64,000 nucleotides of DNA from Streptomyces mobaraensis (GCF_020099395.1 NZ_CP083590.1:1116001-1180000); one strand, 5' to 3'; shown: positions 8,030 through 17,737, counted from the stretch's first letter. A program made the numbers and translations. Notes: generated by a model not told the origin, from the sequence alone.

Positions 8030-8250
8030 GAGCGCAGCTGGTTCGCCCCGCCCGCCAGACGGGAGCGTCGCAAGAGGGAACCCGGTGGGAATCCGGGACT
8101 GCCCCGCAGCGGTGAGCGGGAACGACCGCCGTCATACGCACTGGGCCCGACGCACGGGGCCCGGGAAGCGACGGCCAGTAGGTGTCTCGTACGGAGTCCG
8201 ACGGGTTCCGTACGCCACGAGGCGCGCCCGCGAGTCCGAAGACCTGCCAC
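8030..8250 (+). promoter_or_regulatory. Cobalamin (AdoCbl) riboswitch upstream of metE
   Basis: The conserved cobalamin-riboswitch core is readable: AACCCGGTGGGAATCCGGG near 8079-8097, then GACTGCCCCGCAGCGGT, then GGGAAGCGACGGCCAGTAG (8162-8180). The 3' closing element AGTCCGAAGACCTGCC falls near 8233-8248. It lies in the leader of metE, the B12-independent methionine synthase. This is the classic arrangement in which sufficient cobalamin shuts off metE so that the B12-dependent enzyme is used. The exact 5' boundary is approximate. Confidence 0.93.
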
Positions 8251-8428
8251 CTGCCCGCGCGCGAACCACTCGTGCGCGGACATCCCGGTGACCTCGAGGG
8301 CGGGTCGGCGTACATACCAGGCGGACGACCGCGCCATGCCGCGCGCGCCCGGCCCGCCCGGTCCGTCACCCTTCGCGCTCTCGTCCCGTTCCGGGATCTC
8401 AGGGATCCATCTCGCGAAGGAGATCTCC

Positions 8429-10750
8429 GTGACCAGCAAGTCCGCAGCCGCGGCAGCACGGGCCACCGTGTACGGCTACCCCCGCCAGGGCCGGAACCGT
8501 GAACTCAAGAAGGCGATCGAGGGCTACTGGAAGGGCCGGGTGACGGCCGACGCCCTGCGCGCCACCGCCGCCGGCCTGCGCCGGGACACCTGGGAGCAGC
8601 TGGCCGCGGCCGGCCTCCACGAGGTGCCCACCGGCGACTTCTCGTACTACGACCACGTCCTCGACACCACCGTCATGGTCGGCGCGATCCCCGCCCGGCA
8701 CCGGGCCGCCGTCGAGGAGGACGCCCTGGCCGGGTACTTCGCGATGGCGCGCGGTACGCAGGACGTGGCGCCGCTGGAGATGACCAAGTGGTTCGACACC
8801 AACTACCACTACCTGGTGCCGGAGCTGGGTCCGGACACGGTGTTCCGTGCCGACTCCGCCCGGCAGGTCGCGGAGTTGAAGGAGGCCCTCGCCCTGGGGC
8901 TGGCCGCCGCCCGGCCGGTCCTCGTCGGGCCCGTCACATACCTCCTGCTCGCCAAGCCCGCGCCGGGCGTGGACCCGGACTTCGTCCCGCTCACCCTCCT
9001 GGACCGCCTGCTGCCGGTGTACGCGGAGGTGCTGGCCGACCTGCGGGCGGCCGGCGCCGAGTGGGTGCAGCTCGACGAGCCCGCTCTGGTGCAGGACCGC
9101 ACCCCGGCCGAACTGAACGCCGCCGAGCGCGCCTACCGCGATCTCGGCGCGCTGCCCGACCGCCCGAAGCTGCTGGTCGCCTCGTACTTCGACCGGCTCG
9201 GCGAGGCCCTGCCCGTCCTCGCCAAGGCGCCGGTGGACGGGCTCGCCCTGGACTTCACCGAGGCCGCCGCCGCCAACCTCGACGACCTCGCCGCCGTCGG
9301 CGGCCTGCCCGGCAAACGCCTGGTCGCCGGCGTCGTCAACGGCCGCAACATCTGGGTGAACGACCTGGAGAAATCCCTCGCCACCCTGGGCACGCTACTC
9401 GGCCTGGCGGACCGGGTCGACGTCGCCGCGTCCTCGTCCCTGCTGCACGTCCCCCTCGACGCGGCCATGGAGCGCGACATCGCGCCGCAGATCCTGCGCT
9501 GGCTGGCCTTCGCGCGGCAGAAGACGCGCGAGATCGTCACGCTCGCCAAGGGCCTCGCCCAGGGCACCGACACCATCGCCGCCGAACTGGCGGCCAACCG
9601 GGCCGACCTCGCCTCCCGCGCCGCCTCCCCGATCACCCACGACCCGGCTGTCCGGGCCCGGGCCGCCGCCGTCACGGCCGCCGACGCCCGCCGCTCCCTG
9701 CCGTACGCCGAACGTGCCGGCGCCCAGCGCGCCCGCCTCGGCCTGCCGCTGCTGCCGACCACGACCATCGGCTCCTTCCCGCAGACCGGCGAACTCCGCG
9801 CCGCCCGCGCCGACCTGCGCGCGGGCCGGATCGACACGGCCGGCTACGAGGAGCGCATCAGGGCCGAGATCCAGGAGGTGATCACCTTCCAGGAGAAGAC
9901 CGGCCTGGACGTCCTGGTGCACGGCGAGCCCGAACGCAACGACATGGTCCAGTACTTCGCCGAGCAGCTCACGGGCTACCTCGCCACGCAGCACGGGTGG
10001 GTGCAGTCGTACGGCACCCGCTACGTCCGCCCGCCGGTCCTCGCCGGTGACATCTCCCGGCCGGAGCCGATGACGGTGCGCTGGACGACGTACGCCCAGT
10101 CGCTCACCGGCCGTCCCGTCAAGGGCATGCTGACCGGGCCGGTCACCATGCTCGCCTGGTCGTTCGTCCGCGACGACCAGCCGCTCGCCGACACCGCCCG
10201 GCAGGTCGCCCTCGCCCTGCGCGACGAGGTGAACGACCTGGAGGCGGCGGGTACTTCCGTCGTCCAGGTCGACGAGCCGGCGCTGCGCGAGACGCTCCCG
10301 CTGCGGGCGGCGGACCGCCCGGCGTACCTGGCGTGGGCCACCGAGGCGTTCCAGCTCACCACCGGCGGGGTCCGGCCGGACACCCAGATCCACACGCACA
10401 TGTGCTACGCCGAGTTCGGGGACGTCGTGCAGGCCATCGACGACCTCGACGCCGACGTCATCAGCCTGGAGGCGGCCCGCTCGCATATGCAGGTCGCGCG
10501 CGAACTGGCCGCGCACGGCTACCCGCGCGAGGCCGGGCCGGGGGTGTACGACATCCACTCGCCGCGCGTGCCGAGCGCGGAGGAGGCGGCGGAGCTGCTG
10601 CGCGCCGGGCTGAAGGCGATCCCGGCGGAGCGGCTGTGGGTGAACCCGGACTGCGGGCTGAAGACCCGCGGCTGGCCGGAGACCCGGGCGTCGCTGGAGA
10701 ACCTGGTGACGGCGGCCCGGACCGTCCGCGGGCAGCTGCCGGGGGCCTGA
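8429..10750 (+). CDS. metE: Cobalamin-independent methionine synthase (5-methyltetrahydropteroyltriglutamate-homocysteine methyltransferase)
   Basis: MetE catalyses the last step of methionine synthesis, moving a methyl group from methyl-tetrahydrofolate to homocysteine without vitamin B12. The product has 773 residues, close to the 753 of E. coli MetE. The N-terminal half starts [19 protein letters not shown]. The C-terminal half shows [15 protein letters not shown] and the zinc ligands: His and Cys in [11 protein letters not shown], Glu in SLEAARS and Cys in NPDCGLKTR. The start is GTG at 8429 with GAAGGAGA upstream; in-frame ATGs further 5' lie inside the riboswitch leader. It is controlled by the cobalamin riboswitch at 8030-8250. 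Confidence 0.97.
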   Translation: MTSKSAAAAARATVYGYPRQGRNRELKKAIEGYWKGRVTADALRATAAGLRRDTWEQLAAAGLHEVPTGDFSYYDHVLDTTVMVGAIPARHRAAVEEDALAGYFAMARGTQDVAPLEMTKWFDTNYHYLVPELGPDTVFRADSARQVAELKEALALGLAAARPVLVGPVTYLLLAKPAPGVDPDFVPLTLLDRLLPVYAEVLADLRAAGAEWVQLDEPALVQDRTPAELNAAERAYRDLGALPDRPKLLVASYFDRLGEALPVLAKAPVDGLALDFTEAAAANLDDLAAVGGLPGKRLVAGVVNGRNIWVNDLEKSLATLGTLLGLADRVDVAASSSLLHVPLDAAMERDIAPQILRWLAFARQKTREIVTLAKGLAQGTDTIAAELAANRADLASRAASPITHDPAVRARAAAVTAADARRSLPYAERAGAQRARLGLPLLPTTTIGSFPQTGELRAARADLRAGRIDTAGYEERIRAEIQEVITFQEKTGLDVLVHGEPERNDMVQYFAEQLTGYLATQHGWVQSYGTRYVRPPVLAGDISRPEPMTVRWTTYAQSLTGRPVKGMLTGPVTMLAWSFVRDDQPLADTARQVALALRDEVNDLEAAGTSVVQVDEPALRETLPLRAADRPAYLAWATEAFQLTTGGVRPDTQIHTHMCYAEFGDVVQAIDDLDADVISLEAARSHMQVARELAAHGYPREAGPGVYDIHSPRVPSAEEAAELLRAGLKAIPAERLWVNPDCGLKTRGWPETRASLENLVTAARTVRGQLPGA

Positions 10751-10860
10751 CGCGGCGGGGGCCGCAACGGGCGGAGGGCGCCGGGGACTTGGGGTGGACG
10801 GACGGGCGCGCAGGGTACGACGGGTCCGACGGCGTGCGCACCCTTCCGCCCGGGTGGGGA

Positions 10861-10902
10861 CGGGTCCGCCGGGCCGCACCCTCATGCGGCCCGGCGGACC
10901 CG
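10861..10902. terminator. Bidirectional terminator with a perfect 18-bp stem
   Basis: Bases 10861-10878 pair perfectly with 10885-10902 around the six-base loop CCCTCA. The hairpin lies between metE on the plus strand and the valine-catabolism genes that converge on it from the minus strand, so it can end both transcripts. Confidence 0.75.
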
Positions 10903-10932
10903 TGCCGGCGGTCAACGCCCCGTACCGGCGGG

Positions 10933-11094
10933 TCAGCGATGCGCGAAGCACGGCGGCCGCTTCTCCACGGACGCCGTCATGCCCTCCTTCCGGTCCTCGG
11001 TCGCGAACACCACGTGGAACAGGCGGCGTTCGAAGCGGACGCCGCCCTCGGCGAGGGTGGTCTCGCAGGGCGGCGTGCCGTCGGCCCCCGTCAT
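10933..11094 (-). pseudogene. 3' remnant of an enoyl-CoA hydratase gene
   Basis: Only 53 codons remain. The residues [20 protein letters not shown] followed by [11 protein letters not shown] match the extreme C-terminus of actinobacterial enoyl-CoA hydratases (crotonase family). In those proteins a [18 protein letters not shown] helix precedes the trimer-contact tail. The catalytic region (about 200 residues) is absent. The reading frame opens with an ATG that overlaps the mmsB stop, so it may still be translated as a meaningless tail. In related genomes hydratase, hydrolase and mmsB genes form a valine-degradation operon; here the hydratase was deleted internally. Confidence 0.7.
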
Positions 11095-12044
11095 GCCTGC
11101 CCCCCGTCCGGGGCCTGCCCCGAATTGTCCCGTATCACGCGGAAGATCCCGGAGAAGTCCTCCTCGGCCCCCCTGCCCTCGGCGAACGCGGTGTACAGCT
11201 CGGCCGCGCGCAGCCCGAGGTCCGCGTCCACGCCGCCCGCCCGGATGGCGTCGGCGGCGAGGCGGAGGTCCTTGGCCATCAGTGGGGCGGAGAAGCCGGG
11301 GCGGTAGTCGCGGTTGGCCGGGCTGGCCGGGACCGGCCCCGGCACCGGACAGTTGACGGTCAGGGCCCAGCACTGCCCGGAGGACGTGGACGCCACGTCG
11401 TACAGGGCCTGTTGAGAGAGGCCGAGGCTCTCGCCGAGGACGAACGCCTCGCTGATGGCGATCATCGAGATGCCGAGGATCATGTTGTTGCAGATCTTGG
11501 CGGCCTGCCCGGAGCCCGCGGGCCCGCAGTGCACGATCTTGCGGCCCATCGCGGCCAGCACCGGCTCGGCCTCCGCGAACTCCGCCGCCTCGCCGCCGGC
11601 CATGAAGGTCAGGGTGGCGGCCTCGGCGCCGAACACCCCGCCGGAGACGGGGGCGTCCAGCGCCCGGTGGCCGGCCGCGCGCGCCGCGTCGTGGGCGGCC
11701 CGGGCGTCGGCGACGTCGATCGTCGAGCTGTCGACGAACAGCGTGCCGGGCCGGGCGGCGGCCAGCAGGCCCCCGTCCGTGTAGAGGCCGAGGACGTGCC
11801 GGCCCGTCGGCAGCATCGTGAAGACGAGCTCCGCGTCGGCGACGGCCTCCGCGGCCGACGCGGCGGGCCGGACACCGGTCTTGGCGGCGGCCTCGACGGC
11901 CTCGGGCAGCAGGTCGAAACCGGTGACCCGGTGTCCGGCCGTGACGAGGTTGGCGGCCATCGGGCCGCCCATGTTGCCCAGGCCGACGAAGCCGATGGCC
12001 TTGCCGGTCATCGGCGTCTTCTCGTTCTCTGGGGTCGCAGTCAC
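11091..12044 (-). CDS. mmsB: 3-hydroxyisobutyrate dehydrogenase
   Basis: This 317-residue beta-hydroxyacid dehydrogenase oxidises 3-hydroxyisobutyrate to methylmalonate semialdehyde in valine catabolism, with NAD. The Rossmann motif is [15 protein letters not shown]. The substrate-binding DAPVSGG segment follows, and the catalytic Lys lies in [13 protein letters not shown]. The C-terminal helical domain is complete. It overlaps the truncated hydrolase gene upstream by four bases (ATGA) and a truncated hydratase downstream. It is therefore the only intact member of what was a valine operon, and its flux may be limited. Confidence 0.9.
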   Translation of the reverse strand: MTATPENEKTPMTGKAIGFVGLGNMGGPMAANLVTAGHRVTGFDLLPEAVEAAAKTGVRPAASAAEAVADAELVFTMLPTGRHVLGLYTDGGLLAAARPGTLFVDSSTIDVADARAAHDAARAAGHRALDAPVSGGVFGAEAATLTFMAGGEAAEFAEAEPVLAAMGRKIVHCGPAGSGQAAKICNNMILGISMIAISEAFVLGESLGLSQQALYDVASTSSGQCWALTVNCPVPGPVPASPANRDYRPGFSAPLMAKDLRLAADAIRAGGVDADLGLRAAELYTAFAEGRGAEEDFSGIFRVIRDNSGQAPDGGQA

Positions 12045-12574
12045 CAGGGCACCTCCTGTAGTGGACCGTCGCCGGGGGCCAGGGTGGGCTCCCGGTCACC
12101 GAGCGGGGCGAAGTAGCGCTCGACGTCCTCGGCGGAGACGTCGGCGAGCGTGGCGGGCGGCCGGCGCGGGTTCCGGCCCCTGTCGGCAACCTGGGCGCGG
12201 GCGCCCTCCACCAGGTCCGGTGTGGCGAGGGCGGCGCAGGGGACGCGGTACTCCCGTTCCGGCATGCGCTCCGGCGGGCCGAGCGCGGGGGCGTGGGGCT
12301 GGGGGGCGAGGGTGACCTTGGCGGCGGTGGGTGACGTGGCGAGGACCGCCTCGGCGGCGTCCTCGGCGGCGGGGTGCCCGCACGCCCGGAGCCGGTCGAG
12401 GATCTCCTCGACCGTGCCGGCCGCGTAGCATGGGTCGATCCGCTTCCGGTGGGCCGCCAACTCGCCCTGGGCGGGCGGCGTGACGCGGCCGGGGAGGGCG
12501 TCGTGGACGGGCCGGCGGGCCAGGGCGGCGGCGAGCGGACCGCGCGGCCGGCATCCTGACTCCCGGATCGCCAC
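12041..12574 (-). pseudogene. Truncated 3-hydroxyisobutyryl-CoA hydrolase / enoyl-CoA hydratase
   Basis: The open frame encodes a C-terminal part of about 140 recognisable residues of the ECH_2 (3-hydroxyisobutyryl-CoA hydrolase) family. The visible segments are [51 protein letters not shown] and [13 protein letters not shown]. The N-terminal half with the oxyanion hole and catalytic Glu/Asp is missing, and full-length relatives have about 350 residues. The middle ([16 protein letters not shown]) also looks scrambled compared with the family. It abuts mmsB by a four-base overlap. It is best treated as a non-functional remnant. Confidence 0.7.
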
Positions 12575-12814
12575 GCGCCTTCCGCCTTCCCGACGTGCGC
12601 CGCCGTTCCGTCAGTGACGTTCCCCCTGTTCGACGGCCGCACTCGCGCGGACGGCCCCTCGCCGGCGAAGGCGCGCTCCCGGCCGCAGGGGCGGGATCGT
12701 GCCGGCGCACACCGATTTCCCTGCACCACAGGCTTGTTGGCCCGACCATATAGTCGGGCGTCCTGGTAAGTCCAGGGTCGGCCGGGCGGGGAGGAGCCGC
12801 GGGTCAGTCACTGA

Positions 12815-13300
12815 CGTAGGCGCGCCGCCTCCCCCGCGCTGACCGCCCTGGAGGAGGGCGTCCCGCGGTGGATGGCGCGGGACGTGTGCGGGCTTCCGCC
12901 CGGCGGTTCGGGGGTCCTCACCACCGGCGGGTCGATGGCCAACCTCTCCGCCCTGGTGACGGCCCGTCACGACCGGCTGGGCGAGGGCATCGGGCGGGGC
13001 ACCCTCTACGTCGGCGAGCAGGCGCACTACTCCGTCGCGAAGGCCGCCCGCGTCGCCGGCATCCCGCGGCGCAACGTCCGTGTGATACCCGTCGACGGTG
13101 ACCTGCGGATGGACCTCGACGCGGCCGCGGAGCTGATACGTGCCGACCGCGCCGCGGGACTGCGGCCGTTCCTGCTGGTCGCGACGGCGGGGACGACGGA
13201 CACCGGCGCCATCGACCCGCTGACGGGCGCCGGCGCTCTGGCCGCCCGCGAAGACCTCTGGTTCCACGTGGACGCGGCCTACGGCGGCTTCTTCCGGCTC
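12815..13300 (+). pseudogene. Fragment of a PLP-dependent aromatic amino acid decarboxylase
   Basis: The reading frame shows the middle of a group II decarboxylase. PALTALEEGVPRWM leads into GVLTTGGSMANLSALVTARH (cofactor phosphate binding), LVATAGTTDTGAIDP and WFHVDAAYGGFFRL (the aspartate that pairs with the pyridine nitrogen). It stops just before the segment that carries the PLP lysine. The N-terminal domain is also absent, and no start codon with a ribosome-binding site precedes it; the first ATG is at 12872. The frame continues without a break into sequence from a different family, so a deletion joined two genes. Confidence 0.72.
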
Positions 13301-13991
13301 GTCAAGGCGTACTTCGGGCTCTACCGGTGGGACCACCGGCGGCGCGAGGCCGTGACCGGGCAGGTCATGGAGCGGCTGGGCATGGACGCCGCCTGGCGGA
13401 ACACGGTACGGACGCACGGCTCCGGTTCCGTTTCCGGCTCCGGCGGCAGGGAGCTGGAGTTCTTCGCCCTCGACCTGTCCGGCGCGCCCCACGGCCCGAG
13501 CCAAGGTCTACTACCGCCATCACGCGGCGGACCTGGATACGGTCAACGCCTTCGCCTCGACGGCACGGGCCCACGATCCGCTCCACGCGGCGAAGGTGTA
13601 CCGCGCGCTCGCCGGTCCGGACCGGAAGGACGCGGGTGAGGCGGCGCTGACGTGCCTGGCGTTCCGGGGCGGCGCGGAGCGGGCGGCCGAGGCGACCACC
13701 TACCTGCGGATGCCGGGCCTCCGCGAGGACGAACGGGAGGCGGTCCGCCGGGTCGAGGCGGTCCTGCGCGACGAGGGCGTGCCCAGCGGCCCGTACCGTG
13801 CCCTCGTCGACGCCCTGGCGCCAGGGGCTCTGGAGTCGTTCACCGGACTCCAGGAACTGGTCAGCCACCGGACGGGCCGCCGCCGCGGCGACGTCACCAC
13901 CTACCTCCGCTTCCCGGTGTACCCGGACCCGGGCCGGACACGACCGGACCGTCCGGGCCACCAGCCGGTCCCCCTCCGCGCTCAGGCCTGA
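13301..13991 (+). pseudogene. Fragment of a DMATS-type aromatic prenyltransferase, frameshifted
   Basis: This follows the decarboxylase fragment in the same frame (KAYFGLYRWDHRRREAV, then RELEFFALDLSG). Near 13480-13500 it shifts to another frame, continuing AKVYYRHHAADLDTVNAFA, EATTYLRMPGL, LQELVSHRTGRRRGDVTTYL and PVYPD. The AKVYY, YLR, LQELVSH and second TTYLR blocks are typical of the tryptophan dimethylallyltransferase family of indole prenyltransferases in Streptomyces. The N-terminal half is missing and the frameshift breaks what is left. The end overlaps the convergent acetyltransferase gene by ten bases. Family assignment is from memory of motifs and is moderately sure. Confidence 0.58.
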
Positions 13992-14515
13992 TACTCGGTG
14001 AGGTCGATGGAGTGGATGTGCAGGGGGAAGCCGTACTCGGGGTGCGTCGTCGCGCGCTCGGGCTCCATGCCGAGTTTGCGCAGCACGTTCTTCGAGGCCT
14101 CGTCGCCCGGGCGCACGATGCCGACGACCCGGTCGAGACCGCGGTCCTGGAGCGCGAACTCCAGGGTGGCCTGGGCGGCTTCGGAGGCGTAGCCCTGGCC
14201 CCAGAAGGACCGGCCGAGCCGCCAGGTGATCTGTACGGCGGGCAGCACGTCGGGCAGGAAGTCCGGGAGGGACAGACCGACGGCGCCGGCCAGCTCCCCC
14301 GAGCCGAGCAGCTCCACGGCGAAGACCCCGAAGCCCTCCTCGTCCCACTCCTCCTCCCACCGCTCGACGGTCTCCGCCGTACCGTCCGCGTCGAGGACCG
14401 ACCCGTCACCGATCCAGCGCATGACGTACGGGTCGGCGTTGATGTCCGCCAAGGGGGCCAGGTCGTCGTCGTTCCAGCGGCGCAGGAGCAGGCGGGGGGT
14501 GTGGATCTCGGTCAT
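13982..14515 (-). CDS. GNAT family N-acetyltransferase
   Basis: This 177-residue acetyltransferase resembles RimJ/RimL-type enzymes that acetylate protein N-termini or small amines using acetyl-CoA. It starts TEIHTPRLLLRRWNDDDL, the usual first strand and helix. It also shows RLGRSFWGQGYASEAA, the acetyl-CoA pyrophosphate-binding loop (Q/RxxGxG/A), and SKNVLRKLGME in the last helix. The start at 14515 is preceded by GGGAGG at short spacing; the 31 upstream in-frame residues are unlikely. It stands alone between two pseudogenes. The substrate is unknown. Confidence 0.87.
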   Translation of the reverse strand: MTEIHTPRLLLRRWNDDDLAPLADINADPYVMRWIGDGSVLDADGTAETVERWEEEWDEEGFGVFAVELLGSGELAGAVGLSLPDFLPDVLPAVQITWRLGRSFWGQGYASEAAQATLEFALQDRGLDRVVGIVRPGDEASKNVLRKLGMEPERATTHPEYGFPLHIHSIDLTEYQA

Positions 14516-14606
14516 GCCTCCCATACTGCCCTGCGCGACACAGGCGGCGCGCACCGGCCCGGCGGCCGGCGAGGTGGGTGCCGGCGCGGTGTGAGAGCCT
14601 CCGGGC

Positions 14607-14963
14607 ATGACCTACGACCTGGCCGTCTGGGAAGGCGAGAGGCCGGTGGACGACGAGACCGCCGGCCGGGTGTTCGGCGAACTGTACGACCGTTACCTCG
14701 ACGGCGGGGCGGAGACGCCGCCGTCCGACCGGATAGCGGCCTACGTCGCCGCGCTGCTCGACCGGTGGTGCGACATCACCGAGGACGAGGAGGACACCTC
14801 GCCCTGGTAGGCCGGCCCGTTGATCGACGAGGCCGGTGGTCCGCTGGTCTACTTCGCGATGCGGTGGAGCATGGCCGAGGAGGCGTCGGCCTACGCGGCG
14901 GCCGTGGCGGAGTCCATGGGGCTGGTCTGTTTCGACGTGCGGCTGAACCGGCTCAGGCCGTGA
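14607..14963 (+). pseudogene. Conserved hypothetical protein interrupted by one in-frame TAG
   Basis: The frame starts MTYDLAVWEGERPVDD and stops at TAG (14808-14810) after EDEEDTSPW. It then continues in the same frame for 50 more codons (GPLIDEAGGPLVYFAM, then EEASAYAAAVAESMGLVCFD) to TGA at 14961-14963. Both parts read as one typical Streptomyces protein of about 118 residues, so the TAG is probably a point mutation from a Ser (TCG) codon. A truncated 67-residue product could still be made. The function of the family is not known to me. Confidence 0.65.
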
Positions 14964-15019
14964 GCGGCGGCGGCCGGCGACGGCGAGGAAACGTTCGGCC
15001 TTCCGCCCTCTCGTGACGT

Positions 15020-15290
15020 GCCCGGCCCGCCGCCGGAGCAACCGCATGCCGTGCTCGCGGGAGGGGTCGAGGATGCCCGCGCGCTCAGAGTTCCGGTGCA
15101 GGAGGCTGTAGTGGTTCCGGACCGCCTCGGACGCCCGCCGAGCCGAGCAAGCGCTCCCTTGCCCTGCCTAGTCGGAATGCTCCCGACTGCCAGAACGTCG
15201 TCAGGCGGGCGGTCCCTGAGCGAGTAGCCGAAGCCGTCGACCAGGAGCACAGCGACGGCTGAGGTGCGCTCGACGTACGGGAACAGGATG
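15020..15290 (-). pseudogene. Unidentified decayed coding remnant
   Basis: On the minus strand two overlapping frames carry protein-like sequence. One has LLVDGFGYSLRDRPPDDVLA; after a frame change the other has RNHYSLLHRNSERAGILDPS followed by HGMRLLRR. Together they look like the C-terminal part of one protein broken by frameshifts. I do not recognise the family. It sits between the TAG-interrupted gene and the ADP-ribosylglycohydrolase gene, in a stretch full of broken genes. Confidence 0.35.
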
Positions 15291-15368
15291 AATCACCGGC
15301 TGCGGCGCGGCGATTCGGCCTGGAATGACGACCCGGCCGACACACGACCGGCTCGCTGGGCCGGACTG

Positions 15369-17045
15369 CTACTGATCGCCCTGGTGGTAAGCGTGGGCGA
15401 GGAGCCCGGCGAACGCGGCGGCCCGTTCCACGCTGTACCGGCCGCCTCGGATCTGCTGGAGCATGGCCCGGCCCACTTGTTCCGGAGCGAATCCGTTCCT
15501 TGCCAGCTCTTGGACGATCTCCTCAAGGGGTGGGAGTGCGTGTCTGTGGGCACGCTCGCTCGCGGCACCGGGTGCGGTTGGGGGGAGTGCAGGCCGTTGT
15601 CGGGCCGGTGCGGAAGGCTGGGGTGGGGTTTCGAAGAGGAGCTGCTGTTCTTTCGGGACTTCCCTGGCAGGCCGGCTCCGCGGTGCTCTCGCGTCTCTCG
15701 GGAGCAGGCTCTCGTCCAGCGCCCTGAGATCCGTCCTGGCCCGCACCAGGACGCTCTGGCCGAACGACAAGGTGCCCCACACGTAGGTGGTGGCCTGGTT
15801 GACCGATGCCGGCGCGTCCGTGGGGGCGAGGGGCCCCAGGCCGGCCAGCGCCGGCCCCATGGGCGTGTGGCCTACGAGGTCGAGTGTGGCCTTGGGAGGG
15901 CTCCAGCGCAGTAGGTCCGGATAGGCGAAGGTGGCGGCTTCACGGCCTTGGGAAATGTCCCACATGCGGCGCGCCTCGGAGTCGATGAACGCGGCGTCTT
16001 GCACAGGACCGGGCGGCGGGCACGCCGTGACGGCGCCCAGGAGCGCGCCGGCCATAGTGGCGATGGTGTCGGTATCGGAGCCAAGAGTATTGGCGGCGAG
16101 GAGCAGGCCGGCTCCGGGTGAGTCGGCACTGGCATGTGCGAGGACCGCGGCCAGCAGGGCGGTGACCGTACCCGATCCGCGCGTGGCGTCCCTGAAGCCG
16201 CCCCACCGCTCCACCAGGGCCGCATAGGTCTCCGCGGTCAGTGGGGAAGTGGGGTGGAAGGCATCGAGCGCTGTGCGGCATTCATCGGCGACGTTGATCG
16301 CGGCTGAGCGGAATTCGACGCCTGCTGCGGCGCTCCATGCGGGGAGCCAGAGGTAGGCGAGTTCTTCGTCCTTCGCGATGACGTCCGGCACCTGCTCCAG
16401 CCAGTCGATCGCGTGGCGCCACTGCTTGGGACCGGGGAGTTCGTTGGTCTCCAGGACGTGGGCCAGCAGAACGGCGTGCAGGACCGCCCCCAGGATGCCC
16501 CGGGGGTGACCATGGGTGCTCACCGCGTTGCGTACGACGTCGCGAGTGATGCCGTCCCGGTCGGTGAGGTCGCGCGCGGACCAGACATGGGGCTGGACGC
16601 GCATGGCGGCCCCATTGCCGCCGAGGTCGATGTAGCGGGCGGTTTTGGTGGCGAACATGTTCTGCGACCACTTGGCTTCGACCCTCATCAGGCCTGTGGC
16701 CGCGGCTTTGGTCCCGCGGCCGGCTCCCAGGGCGTAGGCCTGCCAGGCGACGACCTCGACCTTCGCAAAGGCTTCGGCGTCGAACTCACCGTCTCCGCGG
16801 ATGGCGCGCGAGGTGGCCAGGCGCAGCTGAGTGTCATCGGAGTACGCGCCCGCGGGAAGAGGTATGTCGCGCCCGTAACGTCCCCCGATGCGTCTCTTCC
16901 AGGGCACGGTGGTGGTCACTTCGTCCTGTCCGACGCGCCGGTGTACGCCGGCGGCGTCGGTCAGTTCGGTGATGAAGCCGAGCGCGTCTCCGTACGCGGC
17001 CCACTGTGCCGAGGCGCGTACTGCCTCCCATTGCATGGCGTTCAC
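15369..17045 (-). CDS. ADP-ribosylglycohydrolase (DraG/ARH) family protein, likely antitoxin
   Basis: This 558-residue protein has an N-terminal ADP-ribosylglycohydrolase domain of about 360 residues. Metal-binding motifs are visible: AYSDDTQLRLA, GNGAAMRVQPH and, near residue 320, GSDTDTIATMAGALLGA. Such enzymes remove ADP-ribose from proteins or nucleic acids. The C-terminal 180 residues are a Pro/Arg-rich linker and a helical tail (PPLEEIVQELARNGF) with no recognised domain. The gene starts eight bases after the stop of a DarT-like ADP-ribosyltransferase gene and belongs to the same operon. The natural reading is that it reverses the transferase's mark and protects the cell. The usual DarT partner is a macrodomain (DarG); a DraG-type partner is atypical. 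Confidence 0.83.
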   Translation of the reverse strand: MNAMQWEAVRASAQWAAYGDALGFITELTDAAGVHRRVGQDEVTTTVPWKRRIGGRYGRDIPLPAGAYSDDTQLRLATSRAIRGDGEFDAEAFAKVEVVAWQAYALGAGRGTKAAATGLMRVEAKWSQNMFATKTARYIDLGGNGAAMRVQPHVWSARDLTDRDGITRDVVRNAVSTHGHPRGILGAVLHAVLLAHVLETNELPGPKQWRHAIDWLEQVPDVIAKDEELAYLWLPAWSAAAGVEFRSAAINVADECRTALDAFHPTSPLTAETYAALVERWGGFRDATRGSGTVTALLAAVLAHASADSPGAGLLLAANTLGSDTDTIATMAGALLGAVTACPPPGPVQDAAFIDSEARRMWDISQGREAATFAYPDLLRWSPPKATLDLVGHTPMGPALAGLGPLAPTDAPASVNQATTYVWGTLSFGQSVLVRARTDLRALDESLLPRDARAPRSRPAREVPKEQQLLFETPPQPSAPARQRPALPPTAPGAASERAHRHALPPLEEIVQELARNGFAPEQVGRAMLQQIRGGRYSVERAAAFAGLLAHAYHQGDQ

Positions 17046-17053
17046 CGTAGTCC

Positions 17054-17737
17054 TTACCTGCCGAACATGACTGGGTCGACGATGATGTCGACTCCATCAT
17101 GTTCGCTCACACTGACAATGGCCTCGGCCTTCGCCGCGTCCTCGTCGGTGAGGACGTGGATGCGCCGCAGGTACCGAGTGGAGACGGCCTGCGGGTAGAG
17201 CACTTCGGCCTGGGGGTTCGTCGGGAGGTGGCACGCTCGGCCCCCGCGCCGCAGCGTCTTGCCGTAGCCTTCGGGGACGCGGTCGGCGAAGAGGGCCGCG
17301 GCTCCGCGCAGGCCCTCGACGGGGGTGATTCCGGCGTACCCCATGTTGCCCGGGGCGAACAGGACCCTCGGATGCGTCATGATCACTGGGTCGAAGCCCA
17401 GAACCGCCCAGAACAGGTCTTCGCCTGCCCACCAGTCTTCGCTACTGATGCGCAGGAAACGGTGGTTGGGCTCACTGATGCTCAGGTTGACGTAGGACCA
17501 GTACTGCGGAGCTTCTCTCCGGATCTTGGTGTTCTGGTGATAGATGCTCTCCAGATACTGGTCTCGTGCCAAGAGCGCCCGGGCCTTGCACCACCCCTGC
17601 ACGAGAATGCCGAGCAGACCGCGATTGGTGGTGAAGTGCACTACCTCGGTGATGTTCCGGTCCTGGATGAGGGCGCCTATCCCTTGGACGGGTCTGTCGC
17701 CCTCCGGTATGGGCGGGCTGGGCTCGGTGGCCGTCAT
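17054..17737 (-). CDS. DarT-like DNA ADP-ribosyltransferase (toxin)
   Basis: This 227-residue protein aligns by eye with the DarT fold. The pattern HFTTNRGLLGILVQGW matches the NAD-binding His and helix (YHITHxxNLxGIL in Thermus DarT). YVNLSISEPNHRFLR matches the YVPFYFCPRSPML segment. QAEVLYPQAVSTRYLRRIHV matches the catalytic-Glu strand (QAEFLV). DarT enzymes attach ADP-ribose to bases in single-stranded DNA, blocking replication, and act as toxins in phage defence. The ATG overlaps the helicase stop by four bases. The pairing with a glycohydrolase supports a toxin role. Base specificity is unknown. No database confirmation was possible. Confidence 0.72.
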   Translation of the reverse strand: MTATEPSPPIPEGDRPVQGIGALIQDRNITEVVHFTTNRGLLGILVQGWCKARALLARDQYLESIYHQNTKIRREAPQYWSYVNLSISEPNHRFLRISSEDWWAGEDLFWAVLGFDPVIMTHPRVLFAPGNMGYAGITPVEGLRGAAALFADRVPEGYGKTLRRGGRACHLPTNPQAEVLYPQAVSTRYLRRIHVLTDEDAAKAEAIVSVSEHDGVDIIVDPVMFGR

